From: Ascidia mentula
Taxonomy: Eukaryota; Chordata; Ascidiacea; Phlebobranchia; Ascidiidae
Direction: 5' to 3'
NCBI GenBank assembly: GCA_947561715.1
Contig: OX387203.1
Coordinates: 13,950,001 to 14,014,000, forward strand
Length of the DNA stretch: 64,000 nucleotides
Positions 11,213-24,000 of this stretch are shown here, piece after piece (within the stretch, counting starts at the first letter, position 1; each line of letters opens with the position of its first letter). The notes under the pieces are model-generated. The model was not told the origin of the DNA, did no database searches, and saw only the letters and a program-made list of their open reading frames with translations. The position numbers and the translations under genes are program-made.

Positions 11213-12070
11213 TTGCATTGGAACAGTATGGGAGGCAAAATTGTCTGGATTTTAAAGGCATTCTATACACCAAGAAGGAATGCACGGATGAGATTCACCA
11301 CGGATTCAAATTTATTGGGACCAAAAATGAAGATGATTTACGTTGTTACTCCACTTTGTCACAACACATTAAGTCAAATTATGCACAACGTCATATTAAC
11401 AAACACGTGTCGCAAATATGCAAGAATTTGATGCAGCAACCAATCAACCAGACCACAGTAATTTCGTTATGACCCATTTTAATGTGAGAAGTTAGCCTCA
11501 CAACCTGCCTATTCTAGAAGTCTGTACTAAACCTTATATAATTGGAATCTCAAAAACAACCAACATATCTTTACATTGATATGCTGTTAAAACAATGGTT
11601 TACCGTAAAAATGTCCGGTACAAAATTTTGTGGATTGCAGTTGACCTAAAACAGAAAACAATGATAATTGGAATAATCTACCAACACCCGGATCACAACA
11701 TAATTTTTATTTACATTCTTGGAGACTTCAACATAGACATTTTATGGGGTCCACACATTAACACGGTCTGCAAAAAATAGCTAATTCATTTAATGCATCA
11801 ACTACAACTTGGAAATTTCTTACATAAATACAAAAAATCAACGTTACACCAGTTGCTAGAGTTCATGCACACACAACCAGAAGTCACACGAACCACAAAT
11901 ATGTGCGTCGACGGAATTGGGCAAGAAAAACCTAAATTACAAAGGCGTACAAATATGGAACAATATTCCAGAACAACTGTCTAGGAAACTTTCGTTTCAG
12001 GTTAAAATCTTCAAGTCTTTTTTAATTAGACATACATCATCAGTGTCTATAAAAGCAAATTAAGAATTAG
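11213..12070 (+). pseudogene. Non-LTR retrotransposon (LINE) relic
   Basis: Codons around 11595-11775 read WIAVDLKQKTMIIGIIYQHP and ILGDFNIDIL, the central and GDFN blocks of the APE-type endonuclease domain of LINEs. At about 11915-12045 the text YKGVQIWNNIPE...FKSFLI matches the usual C-terminal tail of LINE ORF2 proteins. The reverse transcriptase between them is missing, so this is a heavily internally deleted copy. The 84-codon frame at 11218-11472 may belong to the same element, but I do not recognise it. Confidence 0.55.
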
Positions 12071-13556
12071 GTTTAACTAAAATAAAAGTAAATTAAAGGT
12101 TCTCCACAACACGCCCTTTACACAACTAAAAACCTGCCACATGCAGCGGGTGGAAGCGTTATATATAACAAAGTGGAAATCTTCAGGGCCAAATTGCAAC
12201 AGAATGGGAAATGATTCCCAGAATCAATTCTCAAGCAATATTCCAGAAAACATAAATTAGTTAATTCCTTCTCGATGCAGAGGGAAGATATAAACACACC
12301 TTTAGCATCAATCAAACAATTTTCAAAAACTTGCCGACAGCACGTGCCTAGAAAATGTGTTCACAACGTTTAATGATGTTTTTTTTGTTGTTTAATTTTC
12401 GCATCGGTTTGGAAACTTTGAAAGACTCTGGTATGGGAACGATGTAAAATGTTTGTTTTTTTCTGTTCTGTTTCTAGGAATTAAAAACTCATGGCTATCT
12501 GGATTATTTGTATAAAACCCCATTACGCACTAGTTTTTCTCGTATAATCTTTGCTTAAATACTAAAATATAGAGAGAATGCGTTGAACTCTGTTGCACGA
12601 CAAGTACCAATATATTACTTCTGGATGTATGCTGCCAGAATCAACAGGGATTTCTGTCACTTCTCAAAAACAAACTTTGCTACTTTACGTTACGAAGACG
12701 AAACATTTTCAAATGCGCTGTGAATATTTTTCTGTGTGTAATGTAAATTGGCCAGAATGTCTGAACAAACATACAGACCAAGAGAAAAAATTGGTACGAT
12801 TCAGTAAGTTCGATTTACTGGGCAACGCATAATTTTTCTACGTTGCTCCAAATGGTTGAGCCTCACCCAGGCCTCGAGTAACATCCAAAAGTTGAACACA
12901 ATTCCTGGGTGCAAAATATCTCGAGTCAATAACAGCTAGGATGCTGTTAATCATATTCTAATTAAATGTTCTTTTTAAACTGACAATTCCCTTTGTTGAA
13001 AAACTTTCTGTAATATCTTTTATACCCTTGTCTGCCAAATTTGGATACTTTTTAACAAAGCAATACAAACAGACTGATATTTAAATTGAGTGGGATATCT
13101 GCAACATAAATTAGTGTGAACTTTTCATGAAAAAATGTTTAAATGAACAACAAAAAATATACATACACTGTGTAACCAGCCAACGAGTCGAAAATGATTT
13201 GACCAATCTTTTTACGAATATGTAATGACATTTTTTGGTTTGTTTCTTATGTTTCAGATATGTTTTGCAGGAAAGCTTGGCTTTGCTTGTATGTGCATCC
13301 CCATGTGCTATGCTTTCTGGCAGTGATGCACCAAAACAGCATATTTTAAACTAATTTTGACATCCACAAACAAACATGTGCTGGATTGGATCTAATCCTA
13401 TCATACATCCGGATCTCGGGAACATCACTGTAAATTTTGAAAATACAACAATACTGAACAAAGAACGGTTTTCAATAATAAAAAGGAAATCTCTTTCCAC
13501 CCGTATTTCGGCATTTGATCCACAGTCTGTGCGACACTCCCCCTGATTGCCCAGTT

Positions 13557-13668
13557 TACCCCCACGCACTGAATACTTGACCAAACAAAACTAAAGGAAA
13601 TTTTCTCCAATCTACCCCCACGCACTGAATAGTTGACCAAACAAAACTAAAGGAAATTTTCTCCAATC
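13557..13668. repeat. 56-bp tandem duplication in copy A
   Basis: Two adjacent units (13557-13612 and 13613-13668) start TACCCCCACGCACTGAATA and differ by one base. Copy B has a single unit, so the duplication arose after the copies separated. Confidence 0.85.
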
Positions 13669-15059
13669 ATTTCCTAGAATTGCTTGAACCCTCCACCTAT
13701 GTAGTACACCTCATTATTTGCCACCCATCTATCTGAAACAACCTCTTCTTCCTCTCTGTCATAACAATAATTTTTATTTTTCCCGTCCTGATAGCAGTCT
13801 AATTACGCCGTAAACATGTGCAGTGAACAGCTTTAAACCGTAGGCGGTTATCGAGGTGGAGGTATTTACATATTCAAACAACAAGAAAAGATTAAAACAG
13901 AAGGCGAAAACATTTCAACCCAATCGTAGTGAACGAAAAATTAAGGCATGTGAGCAAGTGCCCCTGGCAGAAATGTAATTGGTTGATGAGGTGATTTTGC
14001 CGCAAAGCGCAAACAGACCGCGAGGAATGTTTACAATTTACTGGTGATGTAAACAGGGCACAGCACCACAACAACCATTATGATAAGGCATGCAAACACT
14101 GTTTACATGCAAAACACATTGCTTGCTGGAAATAATTTTTTGTGTGAAACAAATAATAAAACTTAAAAGATTCACATGGACATTTATAAAACTTCCCATT
14201 TCTGTCTTTGACATGACATCACACAAATATTTATTATTACCACAATCCTACTTGACGATATTCCATTCTACAGCTACGAAACGTGAGGCCAACAACTCTC
14301 GCAGTTACATGGCTTGTGCAATTGTGCTCACTATGGATTTATAAATAACTTTTCGCCTAAGAAAACAGTGGTTGGCGCCATCTTGTGTTCCTGTAGCCCA
14401 ACGTCCATCTGAAAAACAACATTTTGGGCAAAGAATGTGAAAATCAGAGTTTTCGTCATAGCTTTCTACTTCATTTTAACTTGATTAAAACCTTTTTCGG
14501 TTCGTCGATTATTTGGTCACTAGCAGCTTTTAAATTTTGATCATCCACCTGGTAAAAAAGCGCAAAAGTAAAACATGTTTTGTTAGAACTCAAGCAGCTC
14601 CACATGAAGCCCAACATACTTTTTCGGTGATACTTCCGCTGTCCTGGCTGTGGTGAACGTCCACTTCAACAGTATTTGTATCTCCTTTGATTTTCTAAAA
14701 ATAATTTTAGCAACTCAGTTAAAAACAATGAAAATTATATGCGTTTTATAATGTGCTTTATCTTACCGGCGTGCTACGCCTTTGTTTGGGTTCGTGGACT
14801 TTGTGAAATGTCTGGTTCGTTTTTGAATAAGATGGGGTGTTTAAATTCCACCTCGTGCTTAAACGATTTTTTGTTTGGCCAAAAAGGTAGATACCATAAT
14901 TCTTGCATGCAAGTTTTTGTCGTAGAGGGATGGTGATACGGGTGGCAGAGTAAACCATTGTCTTGAATTTCTTTCGGCCGCCGCATAATGCGCATTTTCC
15001 GCAAGGCCGAGAATACCCATCAGCCTGTATGTTTCCGAGTACACGGACACGGTGGTTTG

Positions 15060-15640
15060 TTAAATGGCCCCAAGAGTTTTTGGTCGCTTAAAGATGACGG
15101 AAGCTGCAGGGTTTGAGATCTCTTTCCTTTGTGGAGAGTTGTAATATCTTTGGAAAAGCCGTGGCCTTGTGTGGGATTTCTGTTTGCATGTTGCGGGGCC
15201 AAACCGTCGTTTCCAGCTGGCCGCTGCTGCTATGACATCTGATGTCATCTTCTTGGGGAAATGGGACCGTAGACATTTCTGCTTCAACCGTTCAAGGCTG
15301 TGAATGAAGTCCCTGTTTACCTTGTTTAAGCGGCGCATACGTACTGCTTCTGCGAACACAATTGATTTAAACACACAAGGGGGGTGGTGCGATAACCCAC
15401 TGAAGAACCGTTTTCCCAAGGCCGTCGGTTTCACGAAGTCTTTTGTGATGAAACCTATTTCAGTGTCAACTGAAGTCACATGGAGGACATCTAGGAATTC
15501 CAGTGCTCCTCCTTGGGCTGTGCGAGCAACAGGTTGAAACTGGCAAACGTCTTTTTGAGTTTTTCCTGCACTGCTTTGGCATCACCTAGACTTGCAGAGA
15601 CCCAGATTATGTCGTCAATGAATCATTTTAGCAGCATTGC
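15060..15640 (-). pseudogene. Penelope-like reverse transcriptase, C-terminal part (copy A)
   Basis: On the minus strand, around 15620-15590, the text FIDDIIWVSAS gives the catalytic-Asp motif C of a reverse transcriptase. A thumb-like segment and then HPPCVFKSIVFAEAVRMRRL (about 15390-15330) follow; the last matches the conserved HP..lxxSIxxxxxxRlRR block downstream of the RT in Penelope-like elements. A Lys/Arg-rich linker comes next (15060-15300). No GIY-YIG domain follows inside this unit. The frames are interrupted, so this is a relic. Confidence 0.55.
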
Positions 15641-17815
15641 GTGTTTATGAATGGTAGTAGCGCAGAGTTGAATGATATAATGCAAAGCAATGTTTGCCAC
15701 AGATACCGAGTAATTCTCCGGTAATTATACCTGATGTTTGGGTAACAACATTTTCCAGACAGTACATTATAAGATGGACAAGTAGGTCCCGTGCCTTTTT
15801 TATTAAACCTCGGTTTATGCATAATTGGTAAAAGTTAATTACAATTTTTTAATTTAATAATCTGGCAGTTTTAAAAACTTCCAAATCTGTCGTATTTGGA
15901 TTAAAGATGGCATGAAATGAAGATAAAGGATTACTGTAGTTTTGTGAATCTGAAACAATAAATATACCTCAACAGAAACTACTGTTAAAATGAGGAAATA
16001 TAACATTTCTGGCAATATTATTGTCAATTATCCTTGTTGCATACAAGGGCAACAGCTAGAAATATTTAGTCGCATATGAGATATGCAGAGATAAAGTGGT
16101 AAATATATCAATGATGATTTTGTAATTATAGAAAAAAATTACCTTGGCGCAATCTTTGTCTGAACAATTACAAAACACATTGATGATACTAAGTATGTGG
16201 CAATAAAACCTTGAGATGATGATGCCTTCTTATATGACAGTTTTTCTGTTATACCTTCTATATACAAAACTTGTGACAAATATGTATCAACACTCAACAA
16301 GTTTTTTCTGCAAACTACTTTCATAGACAACAAAGCGCGGTCGATTTTGACAAATGGATTAAAGGGTTAAACTCAATTATTTTTTTTTCTCTGGTCACTA
16401 AAATTCTGGAAATAAATTTGCTTCACAAACTGTTTGTAAGGGAAATTTTCTTTATTTCCATTGCCATAAATATGCTGGGTTAACTGGATATCTTTCAAAA
16501 TCAGTTTTTTTACATGTTTTGACAGCATCTAAGTGGCAGTGGCGACGCTTTGTGGGATCAAGTTCATCTACGCTAGGTACTAAAGATTCGACTAAAGTAC
16601 TTCCAACTATCCGACACATTTACAAACATAAGCAAAGTGAGTGCTGATTTTTACTACAGGAGTGACATTTTTTATGGGAACTACAAGTCAAAAACTAAAA
16701 TGAACTCATTGGGATCTTGTTGCGCATTCAAAACCCAGTGTAGGCTCTTGCAAATATCCTTTATTAATTGAAGATACATGGCCCTGTCTAATCATGAAAG
16801 CTAGTCTACCAACAACACCACCTTCGCTTTCCAAAGAAATACATCTAATATACCTTGTACAAAAAACAAATTCTAAATTCTTTTAACCACAACAGTATAT
16901 TGCTTTCTTGCAACAACTCTTAGAAGTGGGAACCAGGTTATGCATGATCAATGTTGTCAATTCTTCATCAAAGCCTAAGAATGAGTTGTATAATACAAGT
17001 TTATCACCAGATTTAAACGAAACTGGAATGAAAACATTTTCACACATTGTTTTCTTATCACAGTCTTAAAACATTTACCACTTAAACTGGCCGTGGGTCC
17101 ATATTTTATCAGCTATGGGTTCACAAATATGGCGAGGCAAATTGAGAAGGTTTCTGTTTTATTTCTGTACTAATATCTTAATCAATGTTTATGGAGTATT
17201 GTAATATTTAACAACAAAGTCATCTATTTTTTACATTCGCTTACCATCTAAATCTTAGTTAGTCCTTGAGTGTAATTGTCACGCATTATTGTTTGGTGAT
17301 CTATATTTTTTATGCATTATAATGCATTTTCAATGAATAACACATTTGTGCTTGTGCATTACTTGTTTACATGTCGGGACAAATTTCCCAGTATTAACTT
17401 GGAAGTTTAAATATTCTGGAAACTATTACTTCAAACTGTTTGTACAAAATTCAGGGTTGTGATATATGTTCTTCGAAATATCTGGATCCACATGTTGCTT
17501 ATAAATATCAGACAAAAAAATTGTCAAGCTTTTGTAGTATCTGTTGTTCCGTCTATTGCAGTGTCACCATCAATGTCATGGTCAGTTCGAGTAATTCTTT
17601 TTTTAATTTGATTAAAATGAAATTCGACAACTGGAGGAAGCTTCACAATTAGTTCCCTCTTTGCATGACTGTAGCAATTGTGCAATACGGTCTTGTTCAA
17701 ATCTTTCTCATTAGGACCACTAGTTATAATCCGATAACAACGAAAGTCTAAGCGCACTGCATTCCACATTGCCGTGGAGCCATCAATGATGGGTAGGCTG
17801 GGCTTTTTTGCCAAG

Positions 17816-18148
17816 CTACACAATTAATTGCGTTGTCAAAAAAAGTTGCCACAGGAAGTGGAGCGAAGTGTTGATGTTTCTTGGCTCAAGGCTGAGGTGG
17901 TCGGGGTTTGTGCACAGCTTGTGTTGGCACAAATGGCTCACGTCCAGTCCCACAGGCAATCTTTCTATCATCGCCCCAATTTTTGCCATGTAGGCAAGGC
18001 GATGAACATAGAAAGACTGCCCGAGGAACCAAATAGAGCCATAGCCTGTCCCCGACTTTCCCCCAATCCAAATCAAGCAACTTCCCTCCTGCACCGATCT
18101 GTCAGAGAGCTTTGCTCTTGCTGCCGTTGACAGCTGTTGCTGTTGCAT
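17816..18148 (-). CDS. His-Me finger (I-PpoI-like) HNH endonuclease domain, copy 1
   Basis: A 110-codon ORF opens with ATG. It contains a Cys-Trp-x-Gly-Gly block, GTGYGSIWF, VHRLAYM, then LDVSHLCQHKLCTNPDHLSL and PRNIN. This is the zinc-binding loop and catalytic region of the zf-His_Me_endon family: His of SHLC would be the general base, Cys and His ligands hold zinc, and Asn in PRNIN is placed as the metal-binding Asn. Family members include the homing endonuclease I-PpoI and proteins scattered through invertebrate genomes. The homology ends at PRNIN exactly where repeat R2 copy A ends (17866), so the last ~16 codons come from repeat sequence; either the gene was truncated by R2 or it is a short domain protein. 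A diverged second copy lies at 56948-57247. Confidence 0.65.
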   Translation of the reverse strand: MQQQQLSTAARAKLSDRSVQEGSCLIWIGGKSGTGYGSIWFLGQSFYVHRLAYMAKIGAMIERLPVGLDVSHLCQHKLCTNPDHLSLEPRNINTSLHFLWQLFLTTQLIV

Positions 18149-18277
18149 TATTTTTTTGCTTTGTTTTTTATATATGCTTTTTTACGCACTGCAATAAAAC
18201 ACAAGCTGTTTGTAATATAGAAATCAGATAAGAGAACCATAGGGGAAAAAAAGTTGTTTCAACTTTATGGCCTTTTA

Positions 18278-18312
18278 ATGAGGGTTAGGGTTGTGGTTAG
18301 GGTTAGGGTCAG
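18278..18312 (+). repeat. Short interstitial telomere-like repeat
   Basis: The text GGGTTAGGGTTGTGGTTAGG continues into GTTAGGGTC, giving about four units of TTAGGG with one variant. It is too short to be a telomere; chance, a repaired break or a retroelement tail are possible. Confidence 0.5.
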
Positions 18313-20300
18313 TTTTAGTAATTTATTTATGTTTGTAATGCAATAGAATTACCAGAAACATTGCAGAAATGCAGAATTAAAAAAAAAAAAATATGGTCAC
18401 TAGGTGGTGACTGGAGCTGCTCTAAAACCTTTATGGGTTGTTTAAAATAACCACACAAACTTAAATTTACACAAATCTTTTTTAAATTGTACTATTTTGA
18501 AAATGGCCAAATTCGCCTTAAGGACCTATATGGGTATTAAATTGGGCAAATTCTGTTTTCAAGGCCCTCTGCAATAATGCACCTGGTGACTTTTCCACTT
18601 GTTTCCCAACAACCGTTGATGGGTCTTGTGACTTACATAGGGACCTAATATTCTTCAAGGTTAAAAAAAAAATTGCTGCTCCTGGATGAAACTGTACAGA
18701 GCAAGGACTTGTTACGCCTCCTGGAAGATCATATCACTAACAGGGGGGGTCATAACCAGCCCTGGAGGGTTGCCTAGGTACTTTTTCAGCAACTAACTTT
18801 GATGCCATTGCATGGAGAAGAGTTGGGACTTACACAAAAACGCAAATGAGTGGGCAGTTAAACGATTCAATTTTCTGCAAAATTAGGTTTCATTTTTTGT
18901 TGCTTGTTTTACCAAAATACTGAGTAACCAGGGTGGCAAATGACCCTAGGGGGGCGGCTAAACCATTTTTTCACACACTAATTTTGATCAAAATTTGTAG
19001 AAAAAATGATTGGACACTTAAACGATTCATTTTTCAACAAATACAGCCTGAATTTTTTGCTCCATTTTCACTATAATTTTCAGCAGCACCCACCATCAAG
19101 TAACTACCTCATTAAAATAGCCCAAAACCCCACTAAAACTGCCCCAAACACCCTAAAATTCGCCATGACAACAGCACGCACATGTGCGCTCATTCAACCG
19201 TTAATTTAACTTAATTGCGTCACTGCTTTGCTTGCTGATGCATGACTTTGCATTGTGACACAGGTCTACACGTTGGGCATTTCCCAGCACCAAAACTAAT
19301 TTTCATAGAAATACCAATATGCGTCCTTAACATACAAGTAACTTACAATATCATGCATTTTGCAACTTCTACAACAACAACTAATTCTTACTGACCTTGT
19401 TGCTCTTCTTTTTATCATCATTGACACCTGTTTATTGGACGTGAGTGGACGACGATGGTTCCTAAACCTTTGCCTTACTTTCTAGCTACGTTCCCTGCAT
19501 ACGGACTGCTGTTTTCAACTGAAGTTAAACAATACATACAATTGGATTGTCTGAATGTCTATCTGCCAACACAGGGTACTGTCTCACAAGCATTTCTGTT
19601 TTCCAATGATGTTGGGTACCTAAAAAAGTCTTTTACGCATTCTGATCATAACCATTGTAGGCAACATACACACAACAAAATTTTCCTACTAGTATTTGCC
19701 ACGGTTTCTTCAACTAAAAACAGCATTTATCACCTAGATTTTCAGACCGCATGTGTCTGTAACCTTCATACTGTAGGTCGTAACTAAAATGATACATTAC
19801 ATCATATACATAACATAAAAATCATTTTTTATTTGACAAAAGCACATGCAATCAACACCTATTCTTCGCTTGTACATACTTAATTGAATCCTAATCTTTG
19901 CCTTGTATTCAATTTGATCTCCCCTTTCCCAGTCAATTCATTCCTCAAATTCGCTGCAGTATACTTGGATTTTCATATCATCGACACCAAATGTTTGTTG
20001 CATATTGTCATACAAATTTGATGGATTACATTTTATTATTTTCTTCAAACTTTCATGCTAACTTTAGTCCAAAGACAATCAATCAAAACCATCAAACACC
20101 AGGCAAACCAAAATTACAAACGTAGTTACCTGAATAAATTTTGACACAAGCCTATTTCCCAGTCTTCTCTCGCATGGAAATTAAAAAATGACCGAGTGAG
20201 AATCCACCCCGACTTGCAAGAAAGCAGGTGACTTTAGAGACAGCAAAAAATGTATGAGAAAATGAACGAACTTCTCTCAGACAGACCACAAAATTAACAT
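18313..20300. other. Non-coding stretch
   Basis: No domain-bearing ORF was recognised. Two diverged units at about 18830-18920 and 18990-19070 share the phrase TTAAACGATTCA and nearby text, suggesting an old tandem duplication. Confidence 0.35.
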
Positions 20301-20449
20301 AAAACCGTAAGAGTGTGCTTCGGAGGAGAGAGCAGCATAAAACAAAACTTATTAAATTTGGCCATTACGAACACATCTCGGTATTAATGCACGACCTCGT
20401 TATGTCAAGATTTGGTATTACGAACCCCTGTCTCGCTAACTGGACCTCG

Positions 20450-20898
20450 CCAAACCTCCGGACAGAGCCGCACAGCTGCGCCAGCAAGATAATGGCGGTC
20501 TATTTTGCCGCTAAACGCTCATACAAGTCCCCTGGAAATGTCAGATTTAGAATTAATTATCGAATGCCCAAAGCTGTGATAATAGATTTGTGCAACCACT
20601 TTTAAACCCAAAGAGTGCCAGTAAAAGATGTTTTGCAGTGGAAGAACAAGTTTTGATATCATGAAAACTTTACGTTAATTTGTGGATAGTTTGATTTCAA
20701 AACGACATCAATTCATCCACATGCCAAACAGGGTGTCTTCAACAATGATAAAGCAACAATTTTACTCAATTGCACGGTTTCCTGGCGTCATAGAGGCCAT
20801 TGATGGAACACAAATTCCCATAATTGCACCAAGTGAGGAAAAACATCTCTTTGTCAACACAAAGGGTTACCATTCTATCAATGTGCAGGCAAGTTGCA
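20450..20898 (+). pseudogene. PIF/Harbinger transposase relic, N-terminal half
   Basis: The 3' part reads FPGVIEAIDGTQIPIIAPSE and KGYHSINVQ. This is the first catalytic block of HARBI1-like DDE transposases (Asp in AIDGT) followed by the GYHSINVQ signature. Upstream text around 20545-20605 (FRINYRMPK) matches the HARBI1 N-terminal region, but stops lie between it and the catalytic part. The frame ends at CAG|GCAAGT (about 20889-20896), a possible GC-type splice donor, and transposon 20901-25853 is inserted just after it. The remainder is at 25908-26140. Confidence 0.7.
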
Positions 20899-21058
20899 TA
20901 CACTCTAAAAAAAATGAGCGAAATTTGAGCGAAAAATTCTGCGAGTGAAAGAAAAGCTGGTTAGAAATCATCTAACCACGTGACGCATTTTTCAAATCCT
21001 GTTATATTTTCAGTGAAAAGAAATGAACAAACCAATGAACAAACCCAGCAATAACATA

Positions 21059-24000
21059 TCACATTTTAACGCTGAGAGAATGGACTGCATCCTTGGCTTT
21101 CATGTCAAGGCAATTAACTTCAAAAAAGTTGTAAAATGTGGTTAGCTTGGGAAAATATTCAACACTAAAAACCCAAAATGAGGCAAAAAGTTTTTCAAAC
21201 GCCAAGAGAATGTCTCTTCCAACTGGCACTGGTGTATGGTTCAAAATTAGAAAAAAACTGGTCCGGATCATATTTTCGTCCTACAGCGACCAGAAATGGC
21301 TGGCTGAGCTCTTTTGATTTATTCAAGGCATACTCGGCCACATTAACGCCTGCCTGAAACAAGATGGGAGTTAGTTGGGGATGTTCTTATTTATAGCTAG
21401 GTATATATTTTAACAACCACAACATTATGTCAAAAGTAACCAAAAAACAAGGTTTTGTTAGTCAGTGTAATGGCAAAGTATCATACAAAATAACAATAAA
21501 AAGATACTTACTCCCAAAAATTCGATGATGGCTTTCCCCTCTGTTTTAATGGAGGCAAAACTACTTGCAGTGACATAATAGCAGCCAAATTCTCTGCAAA
21601 ATAAGCAAGGGTTTATATTTTTTTTTTGAAGAAAATTTGCAAGTGCATACCATCAGCATATTGGTCAGAAAAACCTTTTTCATCTACCGCATACTTCAGA
21701 ACTTTTGGCAGAATTGTTGGACCAACATCCTTAATTTTGTTTGCATGTGGCTTCAATCTATAAAACTCTTTCAAGATCTGTTTGAATAATTTACAATGTT
21801 AATAAAGTATGCACATGTTTAATAGCTAGATAAACTAGATATACACACCAAATCACCCAGATCAACATCAACGAATCTTGGGTATTTCAGCAAAATAGCT
21901 GATATCGAAGGGTGGTCCTGTTGGATATCCAGTCGTCTATAATCAAATGTTGCACTCATGGCGCTGTGTATGAGTGGAATGTTGTCATCTGAAGGAGAAA
22001 CTTGCTGAAGCCAAACAATCTGAGTAACAGAAATTTATGTAAACATTTGTCAAAAAGGTGAGGCACTTATTTACCTTCTCCTTAATAGGTTGCATTTCTT
22101 CATTTTCTCTCAAGTCCACAGTGCTATCCGATTCCATGGACGAACTGCTCTCGTCACTTAATTTTCGCTTGGGTCCCCGTTTTTTATATGCTTTTTCCTG
22201 TATGGGCAGCTTGCAACGCATTGTTTTAAGTTTGCTTTCAATACTTCCAGTATTTGTAACAGGATCGTAATAATGTTCCTGCATATATATAACATAAAGA
22301 ACAAGTTCAGAAATTATAGTAGAAATATCCAAAATACCTACATAGCCCTTGGAATTCTATTATTGACTTTGCAAGTTCAATTTTAAGTAGTTTTGAAGGG
22401 TAACTGCAAACAAAATAATACACCAAATAATTACTGGCATAAATGTTCAATCATACACTCACAGTTTTTTCTCCCCACAATTCAGAGACACATTGATTAA
22501 TATGTTTGTGCAAATGGTGACAAAACTCTTTTTGTTCGTTGTTGAAAAATGACCATCTTTATTGAGTTGATCGATGATGATACTCCCCTGAGAGTTCGCA
22601 AGTACTCTGTCTTTAAGGTCAGCAAACTGAAACCAAACAAAAATATGATAATTCTGAAACCTTTTTACAGTTGCTTTTTTAAATCAACAAAAAGGCCTGA
22701 ATTATTGCAACAAATTTGCATTGTTGATGATAAATATCTGGACAAACAAGCAAATAGAATATTAAAGCTATCATCAAAATAACTAGTGCTTCTTACAAAG
22801 TTTTTTGATGGGGGAACTGTGGATTCATCAGTCAATGAAGATATGAATCGATGAATAGTTTTTCTTTGACCAACAGTATCAAAACCAATTAATTTGAATT
22901 CATTTTCATCAAGTTCAAATAAAGTCTGTCCATCAATTTTTTCATCTGAAATGCAAGAGTTAGACATGTTTCATAACCACATAGTGCAATTGACCAGCAT
23001 AGTTATAAGGTGCTTTTAGGTTAAGAGGATAAACTTTTTCAAGTAAATCAAACATAACACACATGTATTTTGGGGGTTTTGACTGTTCAAGGGCATATGC
23101 ATAATAATGATTATCAAAACCGTGCGTTTTAAACATACATACTAAAAAGCACACTTTATTATGAGGTAATAAGAACATTTGGGCAATTTTTCCAAAAACA
23201 GGCCAATTTTCATTTATGTTATGTATGGCAATAACAAAGTTACGCCTGTAGGAAATGCTGCCAAATGGAATTTTATTTGCAACGAAAACTGATGCCAAAT
23301 GTCCAAATTTTTGTAACAGTAGATCAGCATTTTCAAGACCGGCCACTTGTTCAACACTTCCAGTCCCTACTTCAATCTTTGCTTTAAATCCATTGAAGTA
23401 TGTTAAATTGAAACATTGTTGAAGTTGATGTTTGTTTGCTAAAGTTTTGGTGACATTTTTAAAGTTGCACATGACATGAGCATGCTTCTTAAAAATATTA
23501 TGTTTTGCTTCATAACGCATGCAAGACATAAGCGACAAAGGGCCAAACATTTGAATGCAAGTTGGATAATGCACCATGTGATGATGTTTGTTTATAAGTC
23601 TTATGTCAGGAAACAGGCTTTTAAACAAACAGTGATGCTGAAATATTAGATCTTCAAGTTGTACCAACTGTCCAACTGATACTTCGGATGAAAACACAAT
23701 TTCCATAATTTGTAGTAGCAGCAAAATTAATTCCAGAAGTGGATCATCTTCTGAAAGCAGGTCCCCAAAAATTAGTGGAAAATGCCGAATAAAGCACCAT
23801 GTTTGAGCAGCTTTTTGTCGAAAAGCGGAGTCTGTTAGCTTTTTCAAAGTATACTCAGCAAAGTTTGGCGAAGGTTTATCTTTTGCCTCAACTACTCCAA
23901 AATCGAAGGAAGAAAGCCTGTTGTTTATTTGGCCAACGGTTATGATTTTTTGCACATATGCCAAGTTATGCAAAACTAGTTTTATTTCCTTTGGGGCCAC

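Larger units (their letters stand above)
12355..17866. repeat. Large dispersed repeat R2, copy A (~5.5 kb)
   Basis: The sequence is colinear and very similar to 57828-62532. Matching starts at ATGTGTTCACAACG and ends at CACAGGAAGTGGAGCGA in both copies, with unrelated flanks. The copies differ by many indels: copy A has a 56-bp tandem duplication at 13557-13668 and a fuller PLE segment. No terminal inverted repeats or target duplications were found. A 79-codon frame (12593-12832) is unchanged at the protein level in copy B. The unit carries Penelope-like reverse transcriptase remains on the minus strand. It could be a large retroelement or composite; a simple segmental duplication is less likely given the indels. 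Confidence 0.8.

Noticed and set aside
12030-12060. TCATCAG near 12040 as another hammerhead core
   Set aside because: No GAAA at the required position after a stem; only the heptamer matches.
12593-12832. 79-codon frame identical at protein level to 58066-58305, as a conserved gene
   Set aside because: The surrounding non-coding sequence of the two R2 copies is nearly as similar, so identity is explained by recent common origin; the frame does not begin with ATG and shows no domain.
14739-15050. Overlapping frames on both strands within R2 copy A
   Set aside because: They shadow the PLE-derived region in other frames and are not preserved in copy B.
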